From Pseudomonadota bacterium (lineage in GTDB: Bacteria > Myxococcota_A > UBA9160 > SZUA-336), in NCBI GenBank assembly GCA_003247575.1, contig QJZC01000065.1, positions 1-64,000 on the forward strand: a stretch of DNA of 64,000 bases. Reading direction: 5' to 3'. The notes under the pieces were generated by a model. It was not told the origin of the DNA. It ran no database searches and saw only the letters and a list, made by a program, of their open reading frames with translations. Positions 50,516-59,900 of the stretch are shown one piece after another; within the stretch, counting starts at the first letter, position 1; the number at the start of each line of letters is the position of its first letter. The translations under genes and the position numbers were made by a program.

Positions 50516-52300
50516 ATGAGCCCCATACCCGAGTCGCAGATGAACCGTCGGATCCTCGTCATCGATGACAACGAGGCCATCCACGATGCGTTCCGGAAGA
50601 TCCTCTTGCTCGAATCCCCATCGCTCGAGCTCGATGACGATGAGGCCTTCCTGTTCGGCGAGCCGCCACCCGAGAAGGACAGCTCGACGTTGCGAAACGT
50701 CCGGCTCGACTTCGCGCAACAGGGAATGGAGGGGCTCGAGAGGATCGTAGAGGCGCATCGGTCCGGAGATCCCTATGCGCTGGCGTTCGTCGACATGCGC
50801 ATGCCCCCCGGGTGGGACGGACTCGAGACCATCGCCCGGATCTGGCGTGAGGTATCCGAGATCGAGATCGTGATCTGCACCGCCTTCAGCGACTACTCCT
50901 GGGACGAGGTGATCGACAAGCTCGGGCGAACGGATCGGTTCCTGATCGTCAAGAAGCCCTTCGAGCCGCTCGAGATCCAGCAGCTGGCACTCGCCCTCAC
51001 CGAGAAGTGGAATCTCCAGAAGCAGGCCCGGGCCAAGCTCGACCACATCTCGGCGCTCGTCGACGCGCGGACGCGCGAGCTACTCACCGCCCAGGACGAG
51101 CTGCGCGGTGCGATCCAAGATCTCGAAGTCGCGAAGCGTGTTGCCGAGGACGCCAATCGCTCGAAGTCGATCTTCTTGGCGAGTGTGAGCCACGAGATTC
51201 GAACTCCGATGACGGGAGTGATCGGGCTGAGTGACCTGCTCATGGAGACCTCGCTCAACGAAGAACAGCTGGCGCTGGCCAATGGGATTCGCGCCTCGGG
51301 ACGCACGCTCCTCACGCTGATCAACGAGGTCCTCGACTTCAGCAAGATCGAAGCCGGGCGCTTGGAGCTGAACCCCCAGCCGACGAACCTGCGAAAACTG
51401 ATTCGCGAGCTGACCCTTCTGGTGCATCCGCAGGTGCGCGCCAAGGGGTTGAAGCTCTCCATCCACGTGGACGAGAACCTCCCGGGCGGGCTGCTGCTGG
51501 ATCCCGAGCGCATCCGACAGGTACTGACGAACCTGATCGGAAACGCGGTCAAGTTCACCGCTAGGGGCTCGATCTGGATTCGCGCCGTGGCGCTCGAGCA
51601 TCGCGATGGAGCGCTCGATCTGCAGGTCTCGGTTCGAGACAGCGGCATCGGGGTAGACGACAGCCAGCGCGAGAGAATCTTCGAGGCATTCTCCCAGGCA
51701 GACGCAAGTACGTTCCGGCGATTCGGGGGCACAGGCCTGGGCCTGACCATCTGCAAGCGCCTGGTCGATCTCATGCAGGGAGAGCTCTGGGTGGAATCGC
51801 TGCCCGACGAGGGCGCCACCTTCGCGTTCAGGATTCCGGTATCGGTTGCAGAGTGTGACGAGGCGGAGTTCGAGAGCGAGCCAGAGCGCGGCCCGATGCT
51901 ATTCGACGCGCACGTCCTGCTCGTCGAAGACAACGAGGTCAATCAGCTCGTCACCGAGAAGATGCTGACAAAGTTTGGCTGCACGGTGAAGATCGCTTCG
52001 AGAGGGAAAGACGCGATCGCACTCCACGGTAGCGAGCACTTCGATCTCACTCTGATGGACTGTCAGATGCCGGAAATGAGTGGATACGATGCAATCCGGG
52101 CGATCCGCGCCGAAGAATCAGGCGACGAACACGCTACGATCCTGACCTTCTCGGCGAGCGCAATGAAGGAAGACCTGGAGCGCGCCCGAGATGCCGGGGC
52201 CGATGGCACACTCGCGAAGCCGCTCACACTCGATAGCCTACACGCCGCCCTCTGGCACTGGCTGGAGCCGCACGCCACCGAGCGGCGCACCCGCTCCTAG
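50516..52300 (+). CDS. hybrid histidine kinase with N- and C-terminal receivers
   Basis: Cytoplasmic protein of 594 residues. An N-terminal receiver (residues 12-150; VIDDNEAIHD, phospho-acceptor Asp 93 in FVDMRMPPG, KKPF) is followed by a coiled coil, the HisKA domain with ASVSHEIRTPM (His 226), an ATPase domain (LIGNAVKFT, DSGIGV, GGTGLGLTICKRL) and a C-terminal receiver (LLVEDNEVNQLV, LMDCQMPEMSG, AKPLT). It has no sensor of its own, so input probably comes by phosphotransfer to the first receiver, likely from the divergent kinase. ATG 50516 has AGGA 7 bases upstream; in-frame ATGs at 50501 and 50540 are alternatives. No DNA-binding output is attached. Confidence 0.88.
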   Translation: MSPIPESQMNRRILVIDDNEAIHDAFRKILLLESPSLELDDDEAFLFGEPPPEKDSSTLRNVRLDFAQQGMEGLERIVEAHRSGDPYALAFVDMRMPPGWDGLETIARIWREVSEIEIVICTAFSDYSWDEVIDKLGRTDRFLIVKKPFEPLEIQQLALALTEKWNLQKQARAKLDHISALVDARTRELLTAQDELRGAIQDLEVAKRVAEDANRSKSIFLASVSHEIRTPMTGVIGLSDLLMETSLNEEQLALANGIRASGRTLLTLINEVLDFSKIEAGRLELNPQPTNLRKLIRELTLLVHPQVRAKGLKLSIHVDENLPGGLLLDPERIRQVLTNLIGNAVKFTARGSIWIRAVALEHRDGALDLQVSVRDSGIGVDDSQRERIFEAFSQADASTFRRFGGTGLGLTICKRLVDLMQGELWVESLPDEGATFAFRIPVSVAECDEAEFESEPERGPMLFDAHVLLVEDNEVNQLVTEKMLTKFGCTVKIASRGKDAIALHGSEHFDLTLMDCQMPEMSGYDAIRAIRAEESGDEHATILTFSASAMKEDLERARDAGADGTLAKPLTLDSLHAALWHWLEPHATERRTRS

Positions 52301-52733
52301 AGCTTCTAGAGCTCCACGACAGTCGAGCGACCCGCGCCCGATCGCGGTCACCCGATAGCCCGTGAGCGCGGGCGGGAGCACGGATACTCCGTCCGGGCGC
52401 CCACGATATCCAACACAACATTGTTTTCTTTGCATCACTCGACCGAATCTCGATCATTCGCCGCGGGCTCGCTATGAATTCCCTCACACTGCAGGCTCGA
52501 TGCCACCGCAGCCCCGCTTTTTTGAGGGGATCGGATTCGGCATGTATTCCGCACGGTTAACTGCTCGTTCTGGATAGCATCCGGACCTGATCCGACACGT
52601 GACCGCGACTTTTCGGGCTTCGCTTACGCGCTGCATGGATACACTCGCCTGAAGTTCGAGTGTGTCCATGCCCGGCGCTTCCGCGTGCGATGACGATCGG
52701 CGAGCAAGGCGCCAGGCGGTGCGGGAGATGAAC
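52301..52733. other. intergenic leader region of the secreted SGNH hydrolase
   Basis: No gene is recognised in this 433-base gap. It is locally AT-rich around 52410-52580, where a promoter is likely but no clear -35/-10 pair stands out. The chief feature is the long inverted repeat at 52633-52671. Confidence 0.3.
52633..52671 (+). promoter_or_regulatory. 15-bp inverted repeat upstream of the secreted SGNH gene
   Basis: GCATGGATACACTCG and CGAGTGTGTCCATGC pair over 15 positions with a single T-G wobble and a 9-base loop (CCTGAAGTT), 62 bases before the ATG. The hairpin would be stable in RNA; as DNA it could be an operator. No U-run follows, so it is not a classical terminator. Confidence 0.5.
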
Positions 52734-55259
52734 ATGTGCTCAAACGACTTGCGAAGCTGGCTCTCGAGACTCTGGCTCCCGAGACTCGACTACCGTCTCG
52801 GCTTGGCTCTGCTCCAGGTGATCGTTGCGGCAAACCCTGCCCGCGCCGATCTGATCGGTGGCGTCGAGTTTCCGGACGGCGACATCTCGTTCGCTGACGT
52901 AGTGGTTCACTACGAGCCCGGCCTGAGCGGGGCCAAACCCCCGAGCCCACCGAATGCAGTGCCGGAGTCGGCGCTGGGTCCACCGGAAGTTCCTGGATCG
53001 AAGATCGGCGCGTGTAGCGAGAGTCCGTGCCCGTTCGTCTCGCTCGGAAGCGGCGGATCCATCACGCTCGAGTTCTCGGACAACTTGCTGACCGGGAGCG
53101 GGGACTCGGAGGCCGACCTCTTCATCTTCGAGGTCGGTCCCGATGTCGAAGACACGTTCGTGCAGGTCAGCAGCGATGGCGAAACGTTTCGGGCCGTGGG
53201 AAAGGTGGGAGGGAACACGTCGGGCATCGATCTCGATGCCTTCGGCTTCACCCCCGACGATCGCTTCCGATTCGTTCGCCTGACGGATGACCCAGCGGAG
53301 GGGAACCGCTCGGGTGCCAGTGTCGGCGCCGACATCGACGCCGTCGGCGCTATCAGCACGGTGCCGCTTCAGCCGGGCATGGGTCCGGGTGGCATGGGAC
53401 AGAGCGACGGATCCAGCTCGCCAGACACGGTCCCGATCCGCTATGCAGCGCTCGGCGATTCCTTTGCCTCGGGCGAGGGAGCACCGCCCTACTTCGACGG
53501 AACCGACAGGCTGGGGAATCAGTGCCACCAGTCCCTAACCGCATACGGACCGATCTTCGCTGCGCTGCTCGATGCGCGCTTCGACTTCCTCGCGTGTAGC
53601 GGCGATGAGACGCGAAACGTGCGTCGCAACGGTGACCCGCCGGACAAGGCTCTCTCCCTGCCGCCCCAGCTGGCTCGAGCGGACGCGTCGGGCATCCCTC
53701 TGGTGAACGCGGCGACCGACCTGGTCACCCTGAGCATCGGGGGAAACGACGTCGGCTTCGGGCCGGTGCTCGAATTCTGTTTGGCCGTGCCCGACTGCGC
53801 GACGTTCCCGTTTCCGCTGGACGGCCGGTCCCTACGCCAGGTCATGCAGGCCTGGTTCCGAGAGGCGACCCCAAAGCTGCTCGAAACCTACTGCCAGGCA
53901 CGCGAGAGCGCGCCTGCAGCATCGATCTTCGTGATGGGCTACCCGCACATCTTCGCGGACCCAGTCGGCCCGGGATGCCTCTCGCGCAAGCTCATCTCGA
54001 AAGAGGAACGACGCTTCCTGAACAACATGACCGACAAGTTCACGAGCGTGATCGAGCAGCAGGCAGCCAAGGCGGGTCTACACTTCGTCCCCGTGATCGA
54101 ACAGTTCGAAGGGCACGAGAGCTGTTCCGCGAACGGCCTCCCGTGGCTCAACGACCTGCAGCCGAGCCTCGCGTTCCTGCAGGGCGACAATCCACTGCCG
54201 CGACCCAGCCTGTCGGGATCCTTTCATCCCAACACCATCGGACAGGTCCAGTACTCGGTGGCACTCGGACGGCAGCTGCTTCTCGCGAGTCTACTCACGG
54301 GCGTAGGGCCCAACGGCTTTCCCGCGAACCCAGGCCCTGCGGATCTCTGCACGACGACCAAGGCGCAACGCGCTCGCCAGCCGCGCGACGAGAAGGTTCC
54401 ACCCGTGATCGGAGAGCTCGAGATCGCCCCTGGCGACGATGCTCCGTGCTCGGCCATGCGGCTCTTCGCTCCTGGTCTCTCGATCGCGCTCTCCGGCTCC
54501 GGCTTCGAGCCGGAAGAAGCGGTCGAGATTCAGCTCATGCGCGAGGAGCCCGAGATCTCTGGCACGTTCGCGTCGCTCGAGTCCGATGCGGCAGGTCGCC
54601 TGGCGGGCATGCTGAAGCTCCCCGACACCCTCCCCAGCGACGGAAGGCTCGCGGTGCTCGCGGTCGGCATGCAGTCGGGGAAGGTCTTGATCGAGACCAT
54701 CGAGCTCGGATCGAAGGAAGACTCGGATGGCGACGGCACCCCCGATGTGTGCGACAACTGCGCGAACGTGGCGGCCTCTCAGCTGGACAGCGATCTCGAT
54801 GGAATCGGAGATGCCTGCGACCTGTGTGCGTTCGATGCATCGAACGACCCGGACGGGGACGGGCTATGCTCCGCGGTGGACCTGTGCCCCATGGATCCTC
54901 GCAATGATCAGGACGGAGATGGGATCTGCGGCGATGTCGACAACTGCCCCACCATCCCGAACGCGGATCAGCTCGACACGGGATCCGCGATCGATGGCCG
55001 GGGCGATGCATGCGTCGACATCCCCTGCTTCTCCGTCTCGCTCACCGTGCGACCGCCCGATCTCGGGCAGATTCGCATCGATCCTCCCAACTGCCGAGGA
55101 AACGAGTACGAGATGGGTACCGAGGTCCGCGTAGACGCCTTTCCCGAAGCGGGAGCGACCTTCCAGCGCCTCTCGGGAGCTGTGAGCGGTCCCGAGCCAA
55201 CCGGAAGCTTCATCGTGACCGAGAAGTCGAAGGTCAAGGCAGACTTCAAACGCGAGTAG
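52734..55259 (+). CDS. secreted SGNH hydrolase with TSP3 repeats
   Basis: Exported protein of 841 residues. A signal peptide (LGLALLQVIVAANPARA) is followed by a beta-sandwich domain (about 40-210; LGSGGSITLEFSDNLLTG, VQVSSDGETF). The SGNH esterase domain has block I ALGDSFASGEGAPPY (Ser near 243), LSIGGNDVGFG, and the catalytic His in SGSFHPNTIGQ, as in secreted actinobacterial-type lipases. An Ig-like segment (ALSGSGFEPEEAVEIQL) and calcium-binding thrombospondin type 3 repeats (DSDGDGTPDVCDNC and three more) lead to a final beta-repeat (VTEKSKVKADFK). The start at ATG 52734 has GGGAG six bases upstream. Probably a surface-attached esterase. It ends in a strong hairpin. Confidence 0.88.
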   Translation: MCSNDLRSWLSRLWLPRLDYRLGLALLQVIVAANPARADLIGGVEFPDGDISFADVVVHYEPGLSGAKPPSPPNAVPESALGPPEVPGSKIGACSESPCPFVSLGSGGSITLEFSDNLLTGSGDSEADLFIFEVGPDVEDTFVQVSSDGETFRAVGKVGGNTSGIDLDAFGFTPDDRFRFVRLTDDPAEGNRSGASVGADIDAVGAISTVPLQPGMGPGGMGQSDGSSSPDTVPIRYAALGDSFASGEGAPPYFDGTDRLGNQCHQSLTAYGPIFAALLDARFDFLACSGDETRNVRRNGDPPDKALSLPPQLARADASGIPLVNAATDLVTLSIGGNDVGFGPVLEFCLAVPDCATFPFPLDGRSLRQVMQAWFREATPKLLETYCQARESAPAASIFVMGYPHIFADPVGPGCLSRKLISKEERRFLNNMTDKFTSVIEQQAAKAGLHFVPVIEQFEGHESCSANGLPWLNDLQPSLAFLQGDNPLPRPSLSGSFHPNTIGQVQYSVALGRQLLLASLLTGVGPNGFPANPGPADLCTTTKAQRARQPRDEKVPPVIGELEIAPGDDAPCSAMRLFAPGLSIALSGSGFEPEEAVEIQLMREEPEISGTFASLESDAAGRLAGMLKLPDTLPSDGRLAVLAVGMQSGKVLIETIELGSKEDSDGDGTPDVCDNCANVAASQLDSDLDGIGDACDLCAFDASNDPDGDGLCSAVDLCPMDPRNDQDGDGICGDVDNCPTIPNADQLDTGSAIDGRGDACVDIPCFSVSLTVRPPDLGQIRIDPPNCRGNEYEMGTEVRVDAFPEAGATFQRLSGAVSGPEPTGSFIVTEKSKVKADFKRE

Positions 55260-56220
55260 GCGCTGCGCGGCGGGGCTCCCCGAGCGGGCGGAGCCCCGCC
55301 GCATAGCGCTCCAGCAAGGGGTGCAGGAGCAGGCTGTCCCGCAGCTCGCTCCAGTGGCCAGCGTAGATGACCCCTCGCCCCTCCGGTCGAGGCGAGGATC
55401 GAGGTTGGAGCCCCACGTGCTCACACAGCCGAGCTCCAGCGGCCGTCCATGCATTCCCACAGAGGTGCTCGAAGAAGACACCACGCTGCGCAAGGCTGGA
55501 GAGGCTTTCGACCATCGACTGCAGCAGAACCCCACTCCGAGGCAGGAACTCTCGCAAGGTGCAGAGCGCAGTAATGTATCCGCAGAAGCCTCCGGACAGC
55601 TCGAGCGGAGCGAGGTCGTGTGCGCATAGGTCAGCGGGCCGTCGTTGCCCAGAGCTCACTTCGGCGAAGCACGACTCCGACAGCGGGAACAGATCCCAGA
55701 AGCCGATCAGCCGATCTTCGAACACGAAGAAGGCGCCGCACTCCGGATAGTGGTGGTACTTCTCGGCAAACACTTCGATCTGGCCGACGTGATCGAGCGG
55801 TAGCTCGATACCCAGCGACCGCTCGAACACGCGAAGGGTCGCTGCATAGATTCTTTCGTCGCTCCACCCGCCGCTGCGCAGGGATTCGTAGCGAGCGATC
55901 GTCGGAGAACTCGGAGCGCTGCTCCGCAGCCAGCGCTCCACTCGGTACGGCTGGCGCGGTCCGTGCACGGAACGATTGATGAACTTGAGCAATCGAAGCA
56001 CCGTCGCGCGCCGGGCTTGTGCACGTCTCCATCCATAGATGGTCGAGCGCCCCGGAATCTGGTTCCCACGGCTACGTCGACGATTCGCCACAGTTCGTCG
56101 GTGCTCGAACTCCGCCCAGCTCCCGAACGCTCGCAGCACATCGCTGACGACGCGCTCGCAGTCCACGAGGCTCTGGGCCAGATGCTCGCGCTCTGAATCT
56201 TCGACGGCTCCCTCTTCCAC
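55246..56220 (-). CDS. acyltransferase-like protein of unknown role
   Basis: Protein of 324 residues, cytoplasmic. The central part (about 135-290) reads like a GNAT-type fold: FAEKYHHYPECGAFFVFEDR, LIGFWDLFPLSESCF, LELSGGFCGYITALCTLREF and LAQRGVFFEHLCGNAWTAAG. The last resembles the acetyl-CoA loop and helix, but without a clear R/Q-x-x-G-x-G/A motif. The N-terminal 110 residues are basic and helical (RRSRGNQIPGRSTIYGW). The family is not recognised with confidence. The GTG start has GAGGAG about 10 bases upstream. The last codons overlap the terminator hairpin and the end of the convergent SGNH gene. Confidence 0.6.
   Translation of the reverse strand: MEEGAVEDSEREHLAQSLVDCERVVSDVLRAFGSWAEFEHRRTVANRRRSRGNQIPGRSTIYGWRRAQARRATVLRLLKFINRSVHGPRQPYRVERWLRSSAPSSPTIARYESLRSGGWSDERIYAATLRVFERSLGIELPLDHVGQIEVFAEKYHHYPECGAFFVFEDRLIGFWDLFPLSESCFAEVSSGQRRPADLCAHDLAPLELSGGFCGYITALCTLREFLPRSGVLLQSMVESLSSLAQRGVFFEHLCGNAWTAAGARLCEHVGLQPRSSPRPEGRGVIYAGHWSELRDSLLLHPLLERYAAGLRPLGEPRRAAPTRV
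55267..55302 (+). terminator. 13-bp perfect GC hairpin after the SGNH gene
   Basis: GCGGCGGGGCTCC and GGAGCCCCGCCGC pair perfectly around a 10-base loop, 7 bases after the stop. There is no U-run. It lies within the last codons of the convergent minus-strand gene, so it constrains both. Confidence 0.55.
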
Positions 56221-56428
56221 TCGAGTCCCACTCCTCGCTCTCGGTTTCCGGTACCACGCTCACGCCGGCCTCGAGGCTCGCAAGCCGAGCGCCCGGACCC
56301 TGGGGAAGGACGTCAACCCGATGAATTCGCATCGCGCCCAATTGCACTTCGCGCTGGAGATGCGTCCGACTGGCTAGCTCTGGAAAACCGGAGAGCGGCG
56401 CCCGAGCGACTCCGCGACCCGGAGAGGA

Positions 56429-56872
56429 TCAGCCGGGGGTTCGTTCGAGCCAGTCGCGTAGCTCGCGGGTCAGGTGCGCGAATGCCTCTGGATCCTTCGC
56501 GCGTAGGCGCTCGAACTCTTCGATGTACTTGTCGGGTCTCCGCGCGCGCTTCGCCCGTTCGATGTCGTCGCGCATCGATCGAAATGCGGTGACCACCTGA
56601 GTCGCTGCCGGGTCGCGCAGCGCGGGGTGGTCTTCCTGGACGCGGAGCAAGAGATCGACGACCGACGAGAGGCGGCCGAGCTGGCGCCCAGCACTGTGAA
56701 GTTCGCCCAGAATCTCGACCTCGAGACCGGGATCACTCGAGTTCTGCAGGTTGAGAGTGACGACTTGCGTCTGGGTCTGGCTCTGCTGCTGTTCCGAGAC
56801 GTGCTCGGAGCCCGGCTCAGCCGCCGGAACAGAAGGGGGCTGGGAAACGGGAGGGCGTTGGGGAGAGGACAA
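56429..56872 (-). CDS. small protein of unknown function
   Basis: Protein of 147 residues. The N-terminal third is low-complexity (Pro, Ser and Gln rich, QQQSQTQTQ). The C-terminal part is helical and well formed: LEVEILGELHSAGRQLGRLS, SVVDLLLRVQEDHPALRDP, then IERAKRARRPDKYIEEFERL and AHLTRELRDWLER. I do not recognise the family. Translation is assigned to TTG 56872 because a near-perfect AAAAGGAGG lies six bases upstream; the open frame continues to a GTG at 56938 with no such site. It lies 96 bases downstream of the SNF2 helicase on the same strand and may be co-transcribed with it. Confidence 0.65.
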   Translation of the reverse strand: MSSPQRPPVSQPPSVPAAEPGSEHVSEQQQSQTQTQVVTLNLQNSSDPGLEVEILGELHSAGRQLGRLSSVVDLLLRVQEDHPALRDPAATQVVTAFRSMRDDIERAKRARRPDKYIEEFERLRAKDPEAFAHLTRELRDWLERTPG

Positions 56873-56968
56873 AGCGAGCCTCCTTTTCGAATCTCCGGGC
56901 GGGGTGGCAATCCGCAAGGCCGGACGGAACCCATTCACTCCGCTGCACTCTGCGCGCGCCGAGCGCGC

Positions 56969-59900
56969 TCACGAGAGCAGGACCTCGAGGTCTTCGGGGG
57001 TCAGCTGGCGCAGCAGGCCTTTGTCGTTCGAGACGATGGCATCTGCCAGACGGCGCTTGGACCGCTGCAGCTCGAGGATCTTCTCCTCGATGGTGTTGCG
57101 CGCAACCAGGCGATAGGCCATGACCGCTCGCTCCTGCCCGATCCGGTGTGCCCGATCGATCGCCTGCGCCTCGACCGCCGGGTTCCACCACGGGTCGAGT
57201 AGGAACACATAGTCCGCCGCCGTCAGGTTCAGTCCGTGTCCTCCGGCCTTGAGGCTGATCAGGAAGACCCGACAGTCGGGATCGGTCTGGAAGCGCCGCA
57301 CGCACTCCGCACGCTTGCGCGTGCGGCCGTCGAGGTATTCGTGCTCGATGTCGCACTTTCGCAGATGATCACGCACGATGCTCAGGAACGAAGTGAACTG
57401 CGAGAAGACGAGCACCTTGTGGTCCTCTTCGATCGCCTGTTCGAGGGCGGGCAGCAACAGGTCCAGCTTCGCAGCCCCGCCCTCGCGCTGCGCACGATCG
57501 ATCAGCCCAGGGTGACAGGCGGCCTGGCGGAGTCGCAGCAACGCCTCGAGCACGTGCATGCGCGAACGCCCCATCCCCTTCGTATGGACGCGCTGGAGCA
57601 GCTTCGAGCGGTAGTGCTGCAGCAGCTCCTGGTACTGGCGACCTTGCGCGCCCTCTAGCGTGCAGTAGAGCGTCTGTTCCGTCTTCGCCGGCAGCTGACG
57701 CAGCACCTGCTGCTTCGTGCGCCTCAGCAGAAAGGGCTCGAGCGCCCGACCTACGGTGGACAGCCAAGCGTCGTCTTCGACGAACGCCTGCCGACCGCGC
57801 ACGCTCGGACCGAGCATGCCCGGATTCAGGAACTCGAAGAGCGCCCAGAGCTCGCCCAGGTGATTCTCTACGGGCGTCCCCGTCACCGCCAGGCGGTGCT
57901 CCGCCTGGACCCGGCGCGCCGCCTTCCAGGTCTGCGAAGCCGAATTCTTGATGGCGGTCGCTTCGTCGAGGATCACGTAGCGGAAACGCGTCTGAGCGAG
58001 CTTGTCGATGTCGCGTCGCAGCACGCCATAGGTGGTGACGACCACATCGTACTCGGCGAGCCGATCGAGCAGCTGCGCACGTTCCGGGCCAGTGTACGCA
58101 TGCACCCGGAGACGTGGAGTGAAACGCTCCGCCTCCGACGTCCAGTTGTCGACCAGGCTCCGCGGCACTACGACCAAGGAGGTCTGCCGCTCCGCCACGG
58201 AAGTTCCGCGCCTGAGCGACTCCAGCAGGGACAGGACCTGGATGGTCTTTCCGAGCCCCATGTCGTCGGCGAGGCAGCCGCCCAGTCCCACGTCGCGCAG
58301 ATGGTGCAGCCAGCCGAGGCCCTCGCCCTGATAGGGTCGTAGCTCACCGCGAAAGCCGCGTGGGGCCTTGCGAGCGCGGGGGGCGCGACCGCGCTCGAGC
58401 TTGCGGCACAGGCGCTGCAGCTCTTGATTCGGCTCGACGGTCCAGAGAGGGAGATCGCCGAAGTCTTCGAGCAGATCGTCGGTCGTCGCACGTTCGACGA
58501 GCGCATTCAACAAGAGAGCCTGGCTCGGGTGGAAGTGCAGCGCATCGCCTTCGCGCCTTCCCATGCGCGCCAGGGGTTCCAACCGCTCGAGCCACTCGCG
58601 CGGAATCAACCCGAGACTTCCGTCTCCTAGCTGTATAGCCGACGCGTCTCGTTCGAGTGCGCGCAGCAGGGCCGGAAGTCCGACCCGCTCTCCCTCGAAG
58701 TCCACCTCGGCCTCGAGCTCGAACCAGTCGATGCCCGTCTCGAGCGACAGGTTGCTCGCGCGCGGTCGGCGCACGCGCGCTCCTTCGATCTCGAGTTCCC
58801 AGCCCGCCTCACTCAGCTGATGCAGCGCATGCAACAAGCGGTTGTGCGAGATCTGTAGGCTCGCCTGCGACACCTCCGAGTTCGGTAGCGCCTCGAACCC
58901 GAGCTCGCTCAGCTGGGCGAGATGCTCGCCCTCGGCCGCGAGATCGCGCCGGACGAGCCGCTTCGGGCGCCGTTCGGCGTGTCCTGCGCGCGGATCGTCG
59001 GCGTCATACTCGACGTCGCCGTAGCGAAACCTCACGTCTACCCAGGCGCGCGTCTTCGGGGTGCGCCCGTTCGCACGTTGCACCGACAGGCGGGGCACCG
59101 CCTGAGCGGACTCGATCGACCAACGGAGCTTGCGATCGATGTCGAGTGGGATCGTCGGCATTCGCGCTGCGCGGTCCATGAAGTCGGCGAGCTGCGTCGG
59201 GCGCAGCTCCATGGGACCTTCCTGCACGAAGCGACGCAGCAAGCCAGCCGCTCCGCGGGGCCCGAACGGGCAGAGAGTCCGACCAAGCAAGACCACCTCT
59301 CCATCCAGCACGGCCTGGCACTCCGACAGCGGACGGATCGTGCCCTCCTCCAGGTAAAGCTCGGGAAGCACACGCGCGCGCCCGGCGCGATCCGCAGCCA
59401 TGGCGTGCAACCGCAGCGAGAGCTGCGAGGTCGGCTGCCATTCGAGCGCGCCCAGCTCCGAGTCCCCCTCCAACCGACACCGCCCCGTGGCCAGCAGCAG
59501 CGGAAGCACGGCTCGCATCAGCCCCGCAGGTACGGTCACGGAGTCGAAATCGCCCCGTGCGTAGACGGAGTCCTCGTTCGAGGCAGCGTGGCACGCTGCC
59601 AGTGCCTCGAGCACGGGCACGTCTTGCCCTGCGAAGCTCTCGTCGATCAGTACCGGATCCACCCGCACCGGATGCACTCGACCCGTGCCGGGATGCGTGG
59701 ATTCGATCCGCACCGAGAGCTCGCCGCGCGTCAACCCGCTCCGCGCGATCGAGTACGCCACCAGGCTGCGTCCGTAGAGAGGCGCTCGCCAGAGGCGCTC
59801 TCCCACGATCGGAAGGCCCTCGGGTCGAAGCCCCTTGGCGACCTTCCGGCGCGAGACGCCACCGCGGGAGCGATCGCTGCGTGAACGTGTCGGGCGATGC

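Noticed and set aside
52503..52524. CCCC and GGGG flanking a T-run near 52510 as a terminator
   Set aside because: The four-base arms enclose the T-run instead of preceding it, so it is not a terminator structure.
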